A stretch of 64,000 nt of DNA from Macrocystis pyrifera. Taxonomy: Eukaryota > Sar > Phaeophyceae > Laminariales > Laminariaceae. The DNA lies in the NCBI GenBank assembly GCA_031763025.1, contig JASSKH010000005.1:13596528-13660527 (forward strand). The letters run 5' to 3'. The position numbers and the translations under genes were made by a program. Each line of letters begins with the position of its first letter. Position 1 is the first letter of the stretch. This document shows, piece after piece, positions 1-11,907 of the stretch. Under the pieces are notes generated by a model. The model had not been told where the DNA came from. It was given only the letters and a program-made list of their open reading frames with translations, and searched no databases.

Positions 1-269
1 AACCAGCAGTAACAGGAAAAAAACTAGCGATTAGAGGCAGCATTAGCAAAATATCAGCACAGAATACTAATTAACAAACTAAAAACTAAACCATTAAAAA
101 AAAGAAACAAACGAACAGCTAAATCTCAAAACTAGCACAACATAAAATACAACAACAAATGAGGACGGACGAATCAGGCCCACGACACCGGAGCACAGCG
201 GGAAGACTGCTTTTTCCGTGACAGCCCCAACAAGCATCACCAACGCTTCCTTTCGTCAGCAGCGCGGTC

Positions 270-715
270 CCGCTACCCCCCTGCCCCCCCCCTTATCTCT
301 CTCTACTTACCCTTCTCATCAGTTTACCTCTCTCTTCTCGACCTCCTCTCCTCCCTGCTTTCATACCCTCTCTCCCCTCTCAGGTCTCTCTCTTCAAGCT
401 TCCCTTGCATCAGTATACCTCTCTCTCTCCTTTCTCTATTCCTCCCCCTTCCTCTCTTCCGCTTCCCCTCTCTCTTGCCCGTCTGTCTGTCTGCATCAAC
501 TCCCTCCTCTCCGCCTCCCCTCTCTCTTGTCCGTCTGTCGCTTCAACTCCCTCTCTCCCTGTCGGCGCTCCTCTCGCTTGGCTTGTCTGCCATCCTCCAT
601 AGCATATATCTGTCTGTGTGCCTACTCATCCTTCTCCATCCTCCCCCCCCCCCCCCCCCCCCCCTCTCCCCCCCCCCCCCTCCCTCCGTCCTCTGCTCCC
701 CCCCCCCCCCCCCCC
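270..715. repeat. Pyrimidine-rich tract (CTCTCTCC, then C runs)
   Basis: About 450 bp almost free of purines, ending in several C runs. Long frames rich in Ser, Leu and Pro are artefacts of the composition. In kinase A's transcript this is a purine tract in an intron. Confidence 0.8.
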
Positions 716-734
716 CTATTACATACAGATATAT

Positions 735-1427
<693 letters not shown>

Positions 1428-1699
1428 CTGAAACACGGCAAGACATGCCATGTCGTTCCAAACCAAAAAAAAACAAAAAGGTTTCCGAGGAGAAGGATGA
1501 ACGAGGGGGGGGGGGGGGGGGGGGGACAAATGGGGTCACCACTAGACTCTCTTCTGGTTCCATCCACATCATATCATACAATAAAGTACTATTAATACTT
1601 GGGCTGAATGAACTACCGCATGAAATTTTACCAACGTCCCCCTCCCCCCCTCTCCCCAAAAAAGAAAGAGGCAGTGGTTGCAACTCCCCTCAGAACCCT

Positions 1700-1880
1700 A
1701 GCAGCACCCCCCCCACACCTCACGGCGCTTCGCGCTTGGTGGAAGCAACGCCTGCCTGGTCAGTGAAAACCCGACGTACTCCGTCCCAGCATTGTAGGGA
1801 AGCCAGGGTCCATGGTCATTCATACGACTACAGCCATGCATGGCAATGAGTACACCCCCCCGTCCCCCCCCAAACTCCTC
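1700..1880 (+). mobile_element. R1 partial copy in kinase A intron
   Basis: CCTCACGGCGCTTCGCGCTTG to GCCATGCATGGCAATGAG, TACACC and a C-rich end. It begins about 70 nt from the exon 4 donor in transcript order and is antisense. Confidence 0.75.
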
Positions 1881-1921
1881 CTCCTGACCCCTTCCAAACC
1901 CCTCCCCATCACCCCACTTAC

Positions 1922-2110
1922 CCAGGCGTGCCGCACTGCGTCGAGAGCCCCTGCGTTCCCACGGGCCGCGCGAAGCCGAAATCAGCAAGCTTGATCGCGG
2001 CATCGTCATCGTCGGTCACCAGCAGCAGGTTTTCCGGTTTCAAGTCGCGGTGGGCCACGTCCCGGTCGTGGCAATACTGGACCGCGTGCAGCAGTACGAG
2101 CAGGACATCC
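1922..2110 (-). CDS. Kinase A, exon 4 (catalytic loop and DFG)
   Basis: This is the catalytic core exon of the CAMK-type kinase. It begins with the last base of a split Arg codon and reads [20 protein letters not shown], then HRDLKPEN with the catalytic Asp and Asn, [20 protein letters not shown] with the Mg2+-binding DFG, and STQCGTPG leading into YVAPE of exon 5. All key residues are present, so the enzyme is predicted active if the frame problem in exon 5 is not real. Acceptor is GAGCAG and donor GTAAGT. In the transcript the intron after it is G-rich and runs into an antisense R1 repeat about 70 nt past the donor. Coding is intact. Confidence 0.93.
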
Positions 2111-2554
2111 CTGCTCGTCGTCGAAGGAGGCGAATTGTCGTATAAAAGGGGGGCAGGGGCAAGGGGGGGGGGGGGAGCGGCGGGGGGGGGGGGGGGGGGG
2201 GGAGGGGTCTTTTAATTTGTTTCAAAGGCGCTATTAGGCCAATTCTTATGCCGTCGGATTCGCAGTCAGTTGAAAAAAAAAAGTCCCTTTCAGCACGTTC
2301 ACGTGAGAGCTTTTGCCCCGGAAAATGTTGAAAACTGGTTCATTCTCGCCTCAGAGTGTGCCGGGAGTTCTCTCCAAGATCTATCTGGGTGGGAGGTGTT
2401 TTTTTTTTTCCGCTTCTCAAGGGGGCCCGGTTGCAAGAAACCACCGTCGGCACTTTTTCGATCCAAATGAGGTGAGAAGATGATTGCGATCGGGGTTCGG
2501 ATCGAAAAATACGTAAAATCCGACGGCATAAGAAGTGGCCTTAGGATCAGGAAC

Positions 2555-2673
2555 GGTGCTTCGTGTCCAAAAGGGATGCGTGGTGAATGGTCAGGTGAGT
2601 AAGGCAAGCAACAAATGAATACACCCCCCATGATAATGAGTACGCCCCCCCCCCCCCCCCCCCCCCCCCCCCC
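2555..2673 (+). mobile_element. R1b repeat with poly(C) end
   Basis: AAAGGGATGCGTGGTGAATG, GTAAGGCAAGCAACAAATG and GAGTACGCC then 29 C. Related blocks occur at 3320-3464 and 26275-26342. Confidence 0.65.
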
Positions 2674-2687
2674 GCCCCCCAATTATA

Positions 2688-3234
2688 TCCAGGTTGGGTT
2701 GGCGTCGGTTGGCAACGACACCGTAAAACATGCCGCTCTCTACTTGAGCTAGACAACCAGGGTACCCCCTTTTTTTTTTTTTTTTTTTTTTTGGCGGTCG
2801 GTCACAGCTGGTGGTCGAGTTAGATCATTTGTGCGAGGTGAAGAGCCTATACTCCGCACAAAGGGAATGCTCGCATCACGTAGTGTTCGTGGTAAGGCAC
2901 CCAAGAGACAGTTTCATAGTACTCCCATTGCTGTCTCTGGAAGTGGCTACACCAGAAATTAAATCAACTCATTGAAGCTGTCATCCATACATATGCAAGT
3001 CCGCCTCACAAGCGGTTCGTAGCAGGATGCAGCTCACCCTTCACGCGACTCGCCCAACACCTCACGGCGCTTCGCGCTTGATGCAAGCAATGTCTGCCTG
3101 GTCGGTGAAAGCCCGACGTGCTCCGTCCCGGCATTGTAGGGATGCGAGGGTCTATGGTCATACGACTACGGCCATGCATGAGATCGAGTACACTCTCCTA
3201 TCGATTACCCCCCCCCCCCCCCCCCCCCCCCCCC
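2688..3234 (+). mobile_element. R1 repeat with poly(C) end, copy 3
   Basis: Full-length like copy 1, with a longer inner T run (2769-2792) and 26 C at 3209-3234 after GAGTACACTCTCCTATCG. Antisense in the intron between kinase A exons 3 and 4. Confidence 0.78.
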
Positions 3235-3319
3235 GCGTACACGCAAAGGGGATAAGATTAGCAAAACGTTCATATGCAACATATGGAAACAACGTAATGA
3301 TGGAGGAGTCTCTACTAAG

Positions 3320-3396
3320 ACTAGGAGCGGTGCTCCGTCTCGAAAGGGATGCGTGGTCAATGGTTAAATGACTAAGGCAAGCAACGAATGAGCACG

Positions 3397-3464
<68 letters not shown>
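3320..3464 (+). mobile_element. R1b repeat with a 68-C tail
   Basis: GAAAGGGATGCGTGGTCAATG, CTAAGGCAAGCAACGAATG and AGCACG then 68 C at 3397-3464. Antisense in the kinase A intron, with the C run nearest the exon 3 donor. Confidence 0.7.
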
Positions 3465-3467
<3 letters not shown>

Positions 3468-3521
3468 TCCATCTACAAGCACGAAAATCATCCATTTTGC
3501 ACATTACTTCGGGGGGCTCAC

Positions 3522-3661
3522 CTGGCCTCCTTCTCGTTATAGAACTGCTTCAGCACGATGCGGTCGAACAGCTCGCCCCCGTCGAGAATCTCCATGACCA
3601 GGTAGTAGAAGTGCTTCTCCTCGTAGAATGCGTACAGCTTCACGATGTTCTCGTGGTTCAT
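3522..3661 (-). CDS. Kinase A, exon 3 (N-lobe to hinge and helix D)
   Basis: The exon reads MNHENIVKLYAFYEEKHFYY, LVMEILDGGELFDRIVLK and QFYNEKEA, ending in the first two bases of an Arg codon. This is the subdomain IV-VI region of CaMK-like kinases: the HENIV beta-4 entry, the hinge LVMEILDGGELFDRI and the (Y)NEKEAR helix. The acceptor is TAACAG and the donor GTGAGC. The AUG at its start is not a start codon, because exon 2 ends in phase 0 at the homologous LLQE junction. In the sense direction a run of about 68 G lies in the intron shortly after its donor, followed by a repeat called here R1b. Confidence 0.93.
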
Positions 3662-3726
3662 CTGTTACCACCACCACCATCACCACAATAACAGCGGCAG
3701 AACAAATTAAGATACAACACAACACA

Positions 3727-3776
3727 TACACAAGCAAGCAAGCCAGCAAGCCAGCCAGCCAGCCAGCAAGCAAGCA
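3727..3776. repeat. AGCA/AGCC microsatellite
   Basis: Imperfect four-base repeat (CAAGCAAGCCAGCAAGCC) just upstream of kinase A exon 3. Confidence 0.8.
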
Positions 3777-3849
3777 CAGACAAGAGCAAAAAAACACAGC
3801 AATAGGTACGTGGCATGTATGTATGTAGGTAGGGGTAGTAAACGCTGGT

Positions 3850-4290
3850 GTTGGATATCGTACCGAAGCTTTCGATATGTCGAAGTATGAAATATCGGAC
3901 TTACGGCATATCGAAATATCGAGCGTGTTTCACCCTCTATCCCCTGGCATTTCCGTGTTCATGATGCAGATAGTGAACGAAAATATTCGGTGCACGAACC
4001 ACATATTGAAATCGTATCGATCACTCAGCTCGATGATCGGCATCGCATCGTTTAGTTTTCCTATTCAGCGGTATCGCATCGATTTTTCATTCATCGGTAG
4101 CGTATCGAACTCGATTATCGTTTATCGGTATCGTACTGTATCGACCTCGAATATCGTTTATCGGTATCATATCGAAATCGAATATCGTTTATCGATATCC
4201 TATCGAACTCGATTTTTTATCGGTATCGTGTCGTATCGTATCGAACTCGATTGTTTAACGGTATCGTATCGTATCGAAGTCCATTCTCAT
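3850..4290. repeat. TATCG-rich degenerate satellite
   Basis: Dense irregular repetition of TATCGAACTCGAT, ATCGTTTATCGGTATCG and GTATCGTATCG. Open frames here (rich in Ile, Ser, Tyr, Arg) are by-products of the repeat. Confidence 0.8.
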
Positions 4291-4299
4291 CTCTAGATA

Positions 4300-5435
4300 C
4301 AACATCTCGGCTACACCAGGTAGATCCTCATGTACCAGGTAGGTGTTTATCTCGAGGGCTATAATAACAACAGCTAGTACAGCAGTTCACAGCCCACAGC
4401 TCCTGCCTCGCGATAGGCTGGGCATATATCACACCACAACGCGAAAAGGCAACATGCACTACGGAGCTGCTGCGCTTGCTGCAGGGCATACTCTTGTGCT
4501 CTCGGAAAATTCCTTGCGTACGAGAGCGCGCGAACACTCTATTTCGTGGTACCATGTGCTAATTTTCGCTCGAGAGAATGTAGTGCATACGACTTTACCC
4601 CTCAAGTTCGACAAAAAGTTTGGGATAGTCCACTGACTCCTGAATGCACTCATACCGATAAATTTACCAGGCAGCCCGGAAATTTCCTAGAGGACGAGAG
4701 CGCGCGAGTGCGCCCCTGTACAATGCATATGCGATCGTATATATATTGTATATATATGTACCGTGTTGCATCTCGCGCGGAGAGCAAGCAACATGTACGA
4801 ATTGACCTAAGCTACACAAAGTGGTTACCCTACGTATACGATGGGTATTACACCTTCGTTCTACGGCGAATGAGGTCGAGATAGTCAACACCACCGAATC
4901 ATTACATCTTCACTCCGAGAAATTTTTCGGGCAGAAATGGTTGATAGTCCACACTACCTCATCAGTGCATCTTCGTCCCCGAGAAATTTCTCAGGGGAAA
5001 GCCGATGATAGTCCACACTACTACTGAAACTCATCCGTGTTGCTCCTAATTTCCGAGAAATTTCCCCGGCGATCGGGGTTACGGTTCCATCTCGGTCACG
5101 CTTATTCCTACGCAGTACTCCACGTTTATTGAATAGTCCAAGTAACATGTTGGTTCGGGAAGAGCAAAGACGGACACACCCCACCGTCAAGTAAATCACA
5201 CCGGATGGCCTAGAGGCTAAGCCGCTGCCAAAACAGCAGTTGCATCGCATATCGCAAAAATCACACGTGTTACCCTACCTACTGTAGTTTTGGGACGCTT
5301 GTCACCAGTATTCAACCATCATCCGGTAGGATATTCCCGGGAAATTTCTGGAAAATTTACAGTCCTGGAAATGTACAGTCACATGCTATAATAGTATAGC
5401 AAGCGTTTCCGCCCAAAAACATGACTAAAAATGCT
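4300..5435. other. No gene; worn tandem motif and a tRNA-like relic
   Basis: In kinase A's intron. The motif CGAGAAATTT(C/T)T..GG with GATAGTCCACACTAC recurs four to five times between 4500 and 5070. At 5200-5235 GGATGGCCTAGAGGCTAAG resembles a tRNA 5' half, but no matching T arm follows. Confidence 0.4.
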
Positions 5436-5439
5436 TCTA

Positions 5440-5544
5440 CTACGGGGGGCCATAGTTAATAGGACCAAACACTGTTGGTAAAAGTAGGGAAATATATAGG
5501 GTTCTGTGTGTACCGTAGGTCCTATTTACTATGGTCCCCCGTAA
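5440..5544. mobile_element. MITE-1 copy (105-bp palindromic element)
   Basis: Ends are CTACGGGGGGCCATAG and CTATGGTCCCCCGTAA, flanked by TA on both sides. The family consensus is a near-perfect inverted repeat with a loop TTAGTAAAAATAGGTAAATA and TTTTTGTGTGTACCG. No coding capacity. TA duplication and structure point to Tc1/mariner-superfamily mobilisation. Confidence 0.9.
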
Positions 5545-5545
5545 T

Positions 5546-6720
5546 AGAAATACCAGGGTACCTGGTGCACGTTGATACACGGCGAAAAAACGCGTATATC
5601 CTTTGGACCGCGGACAAAAAACGTGCGCAGTGCGGGCGGGCTCGAAAACGGGTATGCGGCAAAAGCCTCACCCCCCCCCCCGCCTTCGGCGAATTATGCG
5701 CGCCAGCGCAACATAGTATTAATTTCGCCACGTGTCGAGAAACCCGACCCTAGCATACACGAGCAAAAAAAATAAATAAATAAATAAATGAAAAACAAAC
5801 AAAAAACGAAGCTTCTGCGAGATCGAAAAATTACTCGAAGCTCATATTTGCAAGCTTCGTGTGATAATTCGATATATGTACCAGTGTAACATGATGTGCA
5901 TATATATATATACGCGTTTACACCTGAACCCTGCCTGACACCTTTTGAGGTACCAGGGTATATATGAATACATTTATGGAAGCTCGTTCGACCACCTCAT
6001 CACACGGGTGATAAGACAACAGCCAAAACCGTACAACCCGGGTGATGAGACCTAACACACACCCCCGGACGAATTCCAAACCAGGTTTATTGTTACAACG
6101 GGGAGAGCCAAAACGCCTACCAGGTACATGCAACGCCTATACCACAAATTTCGTTTGCGTGTGTGCGTGCGTGCGTGCGTGCGTGAGTTCAGTGCGCGTC
6201 CCCCCCCTTTCTTCAGGATGAAATCGGCTCAAGAAACTCCAGGAGGGGCGGGTGTTATCTATCTTCCGTGTTATTTACCACCACAAAATTCAAGATCCAA
6301 AACTCCTGAGACAACCCGATGTCGGGATCGAGATATACAAAAAAAAAAAACAGCTATTGCGATTACTGCTGTAGCGATGGAAAGCGTGGTGTGCAATGCA
6401 AGCAATCGCATTTGTACTGGGTTTACTTCACGAGAGAAACGACACCACCAACAACATCTACATCTTTCACAAAAACGTGTCCCAGGCGAAATGCTGGAAC
6501 AAAGCGCGCCAAAATACGCTCGAGACTGACCGCTGATAGACTGTCGACAGCCGACAACAAAACAGGCTTGTTTGACATCAGATACATATACGTTCGTCGT
6601 AGTTGCACTATGCCGGAAAGCTGCACGTGTTGACGTACTTGCTGATGGGCTGCTCCGCTACAAAATAATTGTACATACTCTTGACTGTGTGTGCTATGTA
6701 CTACTGTACCAACAATATTA
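5546..6720. other. No gene recognised
   Basis: Intronic to kinase A. Contains a GTGCGTGC microsatellite (6160-6186), a CGCCTTCGGCG hairpin and a TACCAGGTA word at 6118. A 133-codon frame at 6128 has repeat-like composition and no domain. Confidence 0.5.
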
Positions 6721-6825
6721 TTACGGGGGGCCATAGTAAATAGGACCTACGGTACACACAACAAACTGTATTTTAACCTATTTTCACCAACAATATTTGG
6801 TCCTATTTACTCTGGTCCCCCGTAA
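6721..6825. mobile_element. MITE-1 copy
   Basis: TTACGGGGGGCC at the left, GGTCCCCCGTAA at the right, TA duplications outside. Confidence 0.9.
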
Positions 6826-7019
6826 TACTACCGGGTACTCGCATGTACTTGATGTACCTGTACAACAGTACGTACTGACAGAACAGTAGTCTACTGTCTA
6901 CTGGAGGAGAGCAGTAGACTACTCTACACCACTCTTTTCCAGCATATGATGACGTTTTTTTATGCTAGTATTGAATCACAACACTCCCTTGTATTTAGGG
7001 ACAGAGCATAATATATCAT

Positions 7020-7560
7020 TAGTGTTGGATATCGTATCGAAAGCTTTGGTGTATCGGGAAATATCGTAAAACTTTCCGCATATCGTATAATACCGAGCGT
7101 GTTTCGCCCTCCATCCCCTCGGATCCCCGTGATATTTTCAATGCTGACACTGAGCGAGAGCTTGCATGTGTTGGTATCAAATATCGATATCCTATCGACC
7201 TGTTTCTTTTGGTCAATGAGTATCGTACATATACAACACACACCCCGTCAAATGTCGAAATCGTAGTTATTTGTTTTTTCGTTTGTCGGTAAAACATCGG
7301 ACTCGACTATCGTTCGATATCCAACAAGAACACTTCGTTGAAATATCGAAATCGTATGATCGTATCGACTACGCAGTCATTTTGTTCATCGACACGACAT
7401 CGAACTCGATTATTATCGCTCGATACACACTGTCGTATATATAGCACCGCCTATCGTAACAAATATCGAAATCGTATCGAACCCGATCATCATCGTCCGA
7501 TATACATCCAGCACTACGTAAAACATCGTAACAAATGTCGAAATCGTACGCATTACTTTT
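7020..7560. repeat. TATCG-rich degenerate satellite
   Basis: The same type as at 3.9 kb: ATCGTATCGAAAGC, CGAAATCGTATCGA, GATATCCAACAAG. Both blocks share a GAGCGTGTTTC(A/G)CCCTC(C/T)ATCCC segment, showing a common longer unit. Confidence 0.75.
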
Positions 7561-7564
7561 TTTG

Positions 7565-8130
7565 CATATTATTAGTCACATTCTTCGGGTACAAAATACT
7601 CCATGAGATTTTTTTTTCAAGGACCGACGCGGTCGACCATATCGCCTCTGCGTTTTCCGCGCGTCGCTTAACGAAAGCGACGACATCATCCCAACCCTTG
7701 CTGCACGATGAACGGCTTCATCGACTGATATATAACGTCGGCTCGAAAAACAATGGCAGTTTCAAGTTCCAAGTAATCGAAAAATGCCCCCAGACCCCGA
7801 GAAAGCGCCCCCTGAAAAAATTAGTAAAACCCCTCACGGGCCGCCGCCGGTGGCCCAATCTCGCACTTTAAACTTAATACCTGGTACAAATATAGTACAT
7901 AATAAAACATGTTTACGGCATTTTTCAAGTTTTTTTTTTTCTTCCCCTCGTTCGAGGTCTCGGTGCCAAATGGCAACGGTCGACGGCGGCGTCAAAGCAC
8001 CGGGGAAGGGTCGACGGCGGAATCAAAGCAACAAAAAATGGGAACAGGATGCCAGGCACAAAGAACAGCAGCATGTACCCAACCCACTCTGACCCGAAAC
8101 GCAGGCAACATAATATTCGATGCAAACGGT
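7565..8130. other. No gene recognised
   Basis: Kinase A intron. Basic-residue frames around 7780-8090 have no domain; a TACCTGGTA word lies at 7878. Confidence 0.5.
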
Positions 8131-8131
8131 A

Positions 8132-8238
8132 TTACGGAGGACCTATAGTAAATAGGACCTACGGTACGCACAAAAAACGTACATATTTCCCTATTTTTAC
8201 TAACAATATTTGGTCCTATTTACTATGGTCCCCCGTAG
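8132..8238. mobile_element. MITE-1 copy
   Basis: TTACGGAGGACC to GGTCCCCCGTAG, flanked by TA. Confidence 0.88.
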
Positions 8239-8379
8239 TAGTAGAAATATTTCCAAAGCCACCATTTTCGTTGCGTGTGTCCCCCATGTTTCGGAGAAAA
8301 CCGGGCCTGAAATTCGTCCCAGGGGGTGTGTTATCTTATCACCCAGTGTGATACGACGGTACTACGTTGTACAGTACCT

Positions 8380-8500
8380 CTGTGTATGTTGTCTCCGCAT
8401 TAAATCGTCCTTTCTACCGATCCTCATCGGCACACCCAGTGTCCGTCCCCATTCCTTATCCCAGAGAGATACTACTTGTGCGGTCACACGCTGCTGCCGT
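8380..8500 (-). mobile_element. LINE 3'-tail copy
   Basis: CATTAAATCGTCCTTTCTAC followed by the GTGTCCGT and AGAGAGATAC boxes of the LINE tail; diverged. Confidence 0.55.
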
Positions 8501-8574
8501 GAGAGAGAGGAAGACCAAAAACCAAAATAATCGCAAAATCATGGATCAAGCAAGTGAAAACGCCGGCGTGTGTC

Positions 8575-8697
8575 GTGGTTTCTCTCTGACCACAGAGCTC
8601 GTATCTCTCTCTCTCTCCATCATAGGATGAAGAATCGGCAAGGCCGACCGGTGTGCTGGATGTCGACGGGTATAAAGAACAAAGAACGGTTTAGCTT
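8575..8697 (+). mobile_element. LINE 3'-tail copy
   Basis: Reverse orientation of the preceding copy: GACCACAGAGCTCGTATC, GATGAAGAATCGGC, CTGGATGTCGACGGGTA and a terminal AGAACGGTTTA. Confidence 0.6.
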
Positions 8698-8750
8698 TTT
8701 ACTATTAATAACACTGCAGTTTAGGGGGCAAAACGGTCAATTTTCAACTA

Positions 8751-8884
8751 TTACGGGGGTCCATAGTTAATAGGACCTATGGTATACATAAAAACCTATA
8801 TATTTACCTATGGTATACATAAAAACCTACATATTCACCTATTTTTAGTAACAATATTGGGTCCTATTTACTATGGTCCCCGTA
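8751..8884. mobile_element. MITE-1 copy with internal duplication
   Basis: TTACGGGGGTCCATAG to CTATGGTCCCCGTA. The inner CTATGGTATACATAAAAACC segment is present twice, lengthening the copy to about 134 bp. Confidence 0.85.
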
Positions 8885-9464
8885 CGTAAGAGCTGAACAC
8901 GAAAACGGGACTGCAGTCCCAACAGTGAAATTCAATATTGTTCGGTCACTTTCCAAACGCAACATGTAAAATGCTGCAAACTGCAAAACGCAACTATTAA
9001 TAAATGCTCAAGTCACGAACCAAGCAGCATCGAAACCAACACTTTCCAAACGAAACTACCGCTGCTTCTGTAAATAAATGCCGCAACAAACGTGGCGAAA
9101 TGCTGAAACGCTGCTTGTCTGTAGGAGCGTGTCATGAAACAGAAGTGTGTGACGTGGGACCCGTTTCGTCAGACTTTTTTTCGGTTGTTTTCCATCCCGT
9201 TCATTTATCTGCCAGCGCTCTTCTTTTCTCCCTCCTCCCTATTATACGTAGTATTAATAGCGATAAGAGTGACTCAGGACCTGGCGTCACGCACCACGTT
9301 CTCCTCCCCCCTCCCCCCTGTACGGTGCATGCCTGGATTTTTTATCGCGAGAAAGTTCGGCCCTTTGTTCTCTCGGTTTTGACTCGCATCGAATTGCAGA
9401 CGATTACTGAACAGATGTTGTTTTCTTTTTTTTTTTCCAACGTATAAAAACTCTAATATCATAC

Positions 9465-9563
9465 CTCTTGCAAGAGCTTGACCTCCATCTTGAGATCCTC
9501 CTCGTCCTCCGGCGGGAGGTCCGCCCGCTTGACGCACTTTACCGCGAAACGTTGCCCGTCGCT
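9465..9563 (-). CDS. Kinase A, exon 2 (ATP-anchoring lysine)
   Basis: This is a 33-codon exon, SDGQRFAVKCVKRADL then PPEDEEDLKMEVKLLQE. It holds the subdomain II Ala-Val-Lys motif with the ATP-contacting Lys and the helix C Glu region. It is bounded by TTCAG before and GTATGA after, both ends in phase 0. It joins exon 1 (TVREGTSK) and exon 3 (MNHENIV) without gap or frame change. It lies alone: the flanking introns are about 14.6 kb upstream and 5.8 kb downstream, both filled with repeats. Small size and isolation make it easy for gene finders to miss. Confidence 0.92.
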
Positions 9564-9564
9564 C

Positions 9565-9898
9565 TGAACACAACAACAACAACAACAACAACAAAAACAC
9601 CAAAATGAACAGCGCCAGCAGCATTAGTAGGCATTATGAAAACACTAAAACGTAGTAAAAATAACCAAAAACTGCAAAAACAAACAGCGCCAGCAGCATT
9701 AGTTGGCACGATAACCGCACTACAGCGCAGCATCACGAATACTATCAATAGTAAATTGGCAAGCAATGGTGACAGACAGCAGCGCCAGCAGGTGCACGGG
9801 CAATATCATAGCAGCAGGAGCAGCGGCGGCGGCATCGGGAATAGCTGACTACTACTACAGTACTACTACAGTACTACAGTACTACTACAGTACTACAG

Positions 9899-9931
<33 letters not shown>

Positions 9932-10655
9932 AATCAATAGCAGCATCAGTATTGGCAGCGGCAGCAAAAATACCCCGTACCGGGCAGCTTCGATACATCC
10001 AAGTACACGCTCATCATTTTCGTAGCGGTACAGGCCCAACAGCAATTAGCGCATCCAAATTGCGTGGGACCAACAGCAACCAAGGTAAGCAACCTCCCGA
10101 GCAGCAGCAGGAGCAACGCAAAGAGCGCACCACCCATCACGTCAGCCACAAGAAAAAAACAAGAAAAAAAAAAAAGAACCGAAAAAAAAAAAACGAAAAA
10201 CGAAAAACCAAACGAAAAAAAAAGGAAGAGAAAAAACGAAACATTTTCCTAAGGCAGTTCCTACGAGTATAACGCTGTACGAAAAATAACGCAAAGGCGG
10301 TGCCTGCGGTCCGTGTGATCCCGATACTCCCGCCAGCACAACAACAAGTAGGATTACAGGTACTGGTATGTATGTATACGTAACACCCTCAATTTCGGTG
10401 CTGCTGCAACATGGAATTTCACCGCGACAATATAGAACCGCGAACTCCGATTTCGTACGAAGAATGAATAACAGCAGTGCTCTTACACTCGTGTGTACCT
10501 CTGTACGTACCCGGTGTAAATAGTGACATTAATACCTACGTCCGTATAGGCATTTGTGGATGGGGCTTGCCAAAATACAGGGTGTGCAAGTGCAGATAAC
10601 AGCTAACAGCAGCAGTACTGTATTAATAGTACAGCAGTAGTGGAGACCAGGGATA
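9565..10655. other. Kinase A intron 1, simple sequence
   Basis: CAA repeats at the exon border, two related ACAGCGCCAGCAGCATTAG blocks, the TACTACAG microsatellite, an A-rich stretch (10150-10250). No exon seen. Confidence 0.5.
9850..9932. repeat. TACTACAG / CTA microsatellite
   Basis: TACTACTACAGTACTACAG passes into (CTA)n. A sequence rich in TACAGTA, so excluded from footprint counts. Confidence 0.85.
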
Positions 10656-10661
10656 TAATTA

Positions 10662-10766
10662 TTACGGAGGGCCATAGTAAACAGGACCAAATATTGATGG
10701 TAAAAATAGGTAAATATATAGGTTTTTGTGTGTAACGTAGGTCCTATTTACTATGGACCCCCGTAA
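10662..10766. mobile_element. MITE-1 copy
   Basis: TTACGGAGGGCC to GGACCCCCGTAA with TA on both sides; a TATTAATA and a TACAGCAGTA word lie within 45 bases upstream. Confidence 0.9.
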
Positions 10767-10784
10767 TACTGGTCCGGTGTCTGT

Positions 10785-11265
10785 TGCGCGCCGCAGGCGC
10801 GCAAGCCCCCCCCCCCCGCAGGGGCCCCCCGGGAGGGCCGCCTGAGGCCAAAAAATTGCGATACATTCGCGAATATATGCCCGAAAACCAAGCAACACAG
10901 TGCGTTTAAAACGCCTCCCAAACCTAGAAAAGGCCGTGTATCGGGATCAGAACCTAAACTTGTTCTACTATAGAAAAAGGGCCTAAAAAAAATAAATCGA
11001 CTGCGGCGAATTCAAAAAAAGGGGGCCCAATTTTTTTTTTTTCGCCAAAGGCGAATTTGAAAAACAGTCTTTCAATTTTTTTTTCGCCTTACGGCGAACA
11101 AACAAGGCCGTAACAATTTTTTGGGCCTGCGGCCCGGTAAGTTGCGCGCCGAGAATCGCGTGTTGCGCTGCGCGCAACCAGGCCCTCCCTCCACGGGTAT
11201 TGCGGAAAACGGTCATCTTGATCAAAATGTTGCGCCAGCGCAACAGCGCAACAGCGCAACAGCTA
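10785..11265. repeat. Cluster of small GC-rich hairpins in AT-rich DNA
   Basis: Perfect short palindromes such as GCGCGCCGCAGGCGCGC, CGCCAAAGGCG, CGCCTTACGGCG and GGGCCTGCGGCCC are spaced by A/T runs, ending in GCGCAACAGCGCAACAGCGC. The style recalls the dispersed hairpins of organelle spacers. A related CGCCTTCGGCG plus GCGCCAGCGCAAC lies at 5680-5712. No gene seen. Confidence 0.6.
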
Positions 11266-11552
11266 ATTATATCCCCGGTGGAGACTCGCGAATACCTAGA
11301 ATAATAGTGAATCTTCCGATATGGCAGCTATCTGCTGCGCACTTTGGAGGCTGGCTAAGGGGTATCCGCCAGGTCTCCTATACGCGGCTCGATCAACCAA
11401 CCTAGATTTTTTCCAGGCCACAGCACCCCGAGCGCGCCGAATCAACCTGGCGAAAGTCTTTCCAAGCACAGCATCCCAGCCGGTCGAATCAACCAATAGA
11501 GTCTTACCAACCACCAAGCACACCATCCCTGCACGTATCACTCCTGGCTTAG

Positions 11553-11605
11553 CCCTTTGAGGACCGCAGGCCCGTTTGGGGGAACAAACTGCTTCAAAAA
11601 GTTTG
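11553..11605. mobile_element. CCCGTTT palindrome, half copy
   Basis: GAGGACCGCAGGCCCGTTTG and AACAAACTGCTTCAAAAAG match the left arm. Confidence 0.5.
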
Positions 11606-11907
11606 ACTACTATTAATAGCTGTGTTGAGAGTTCAGGTGGAGGGTCGGCTTTATGATGGGCGCCAAGGACAAAGCCTCCGTAAATATTCATTACGTTGTT
11701 GTTGTTGTTGTTGATGTTGTTGTTCTCACATTATCGCAGGTATCAGGAGGTGTCCAGGCCTCGCAATATGTAATAAATAGAGTGATCGACGACAACTTAC
11801 GCCAGCTTTCGTACCCAACGACTACCAGGCACCTGGCACCAGGTGTGTCAACATGATGTACCCCCCCTGTACGAATAATTGAGTATATATATATTTTTTT
11901 AATCGTC

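Noticed and set aside
3877..4296. 139-codon frame rich in Ile/Ser/Tyr/Arg
   Set aside because: It is the TATCG satellite read through; no coding features.
9855..9930. Many TACAGTA words
   Set aside because: They belong to a TACTACAG microsatellite and were not counted as footprints.
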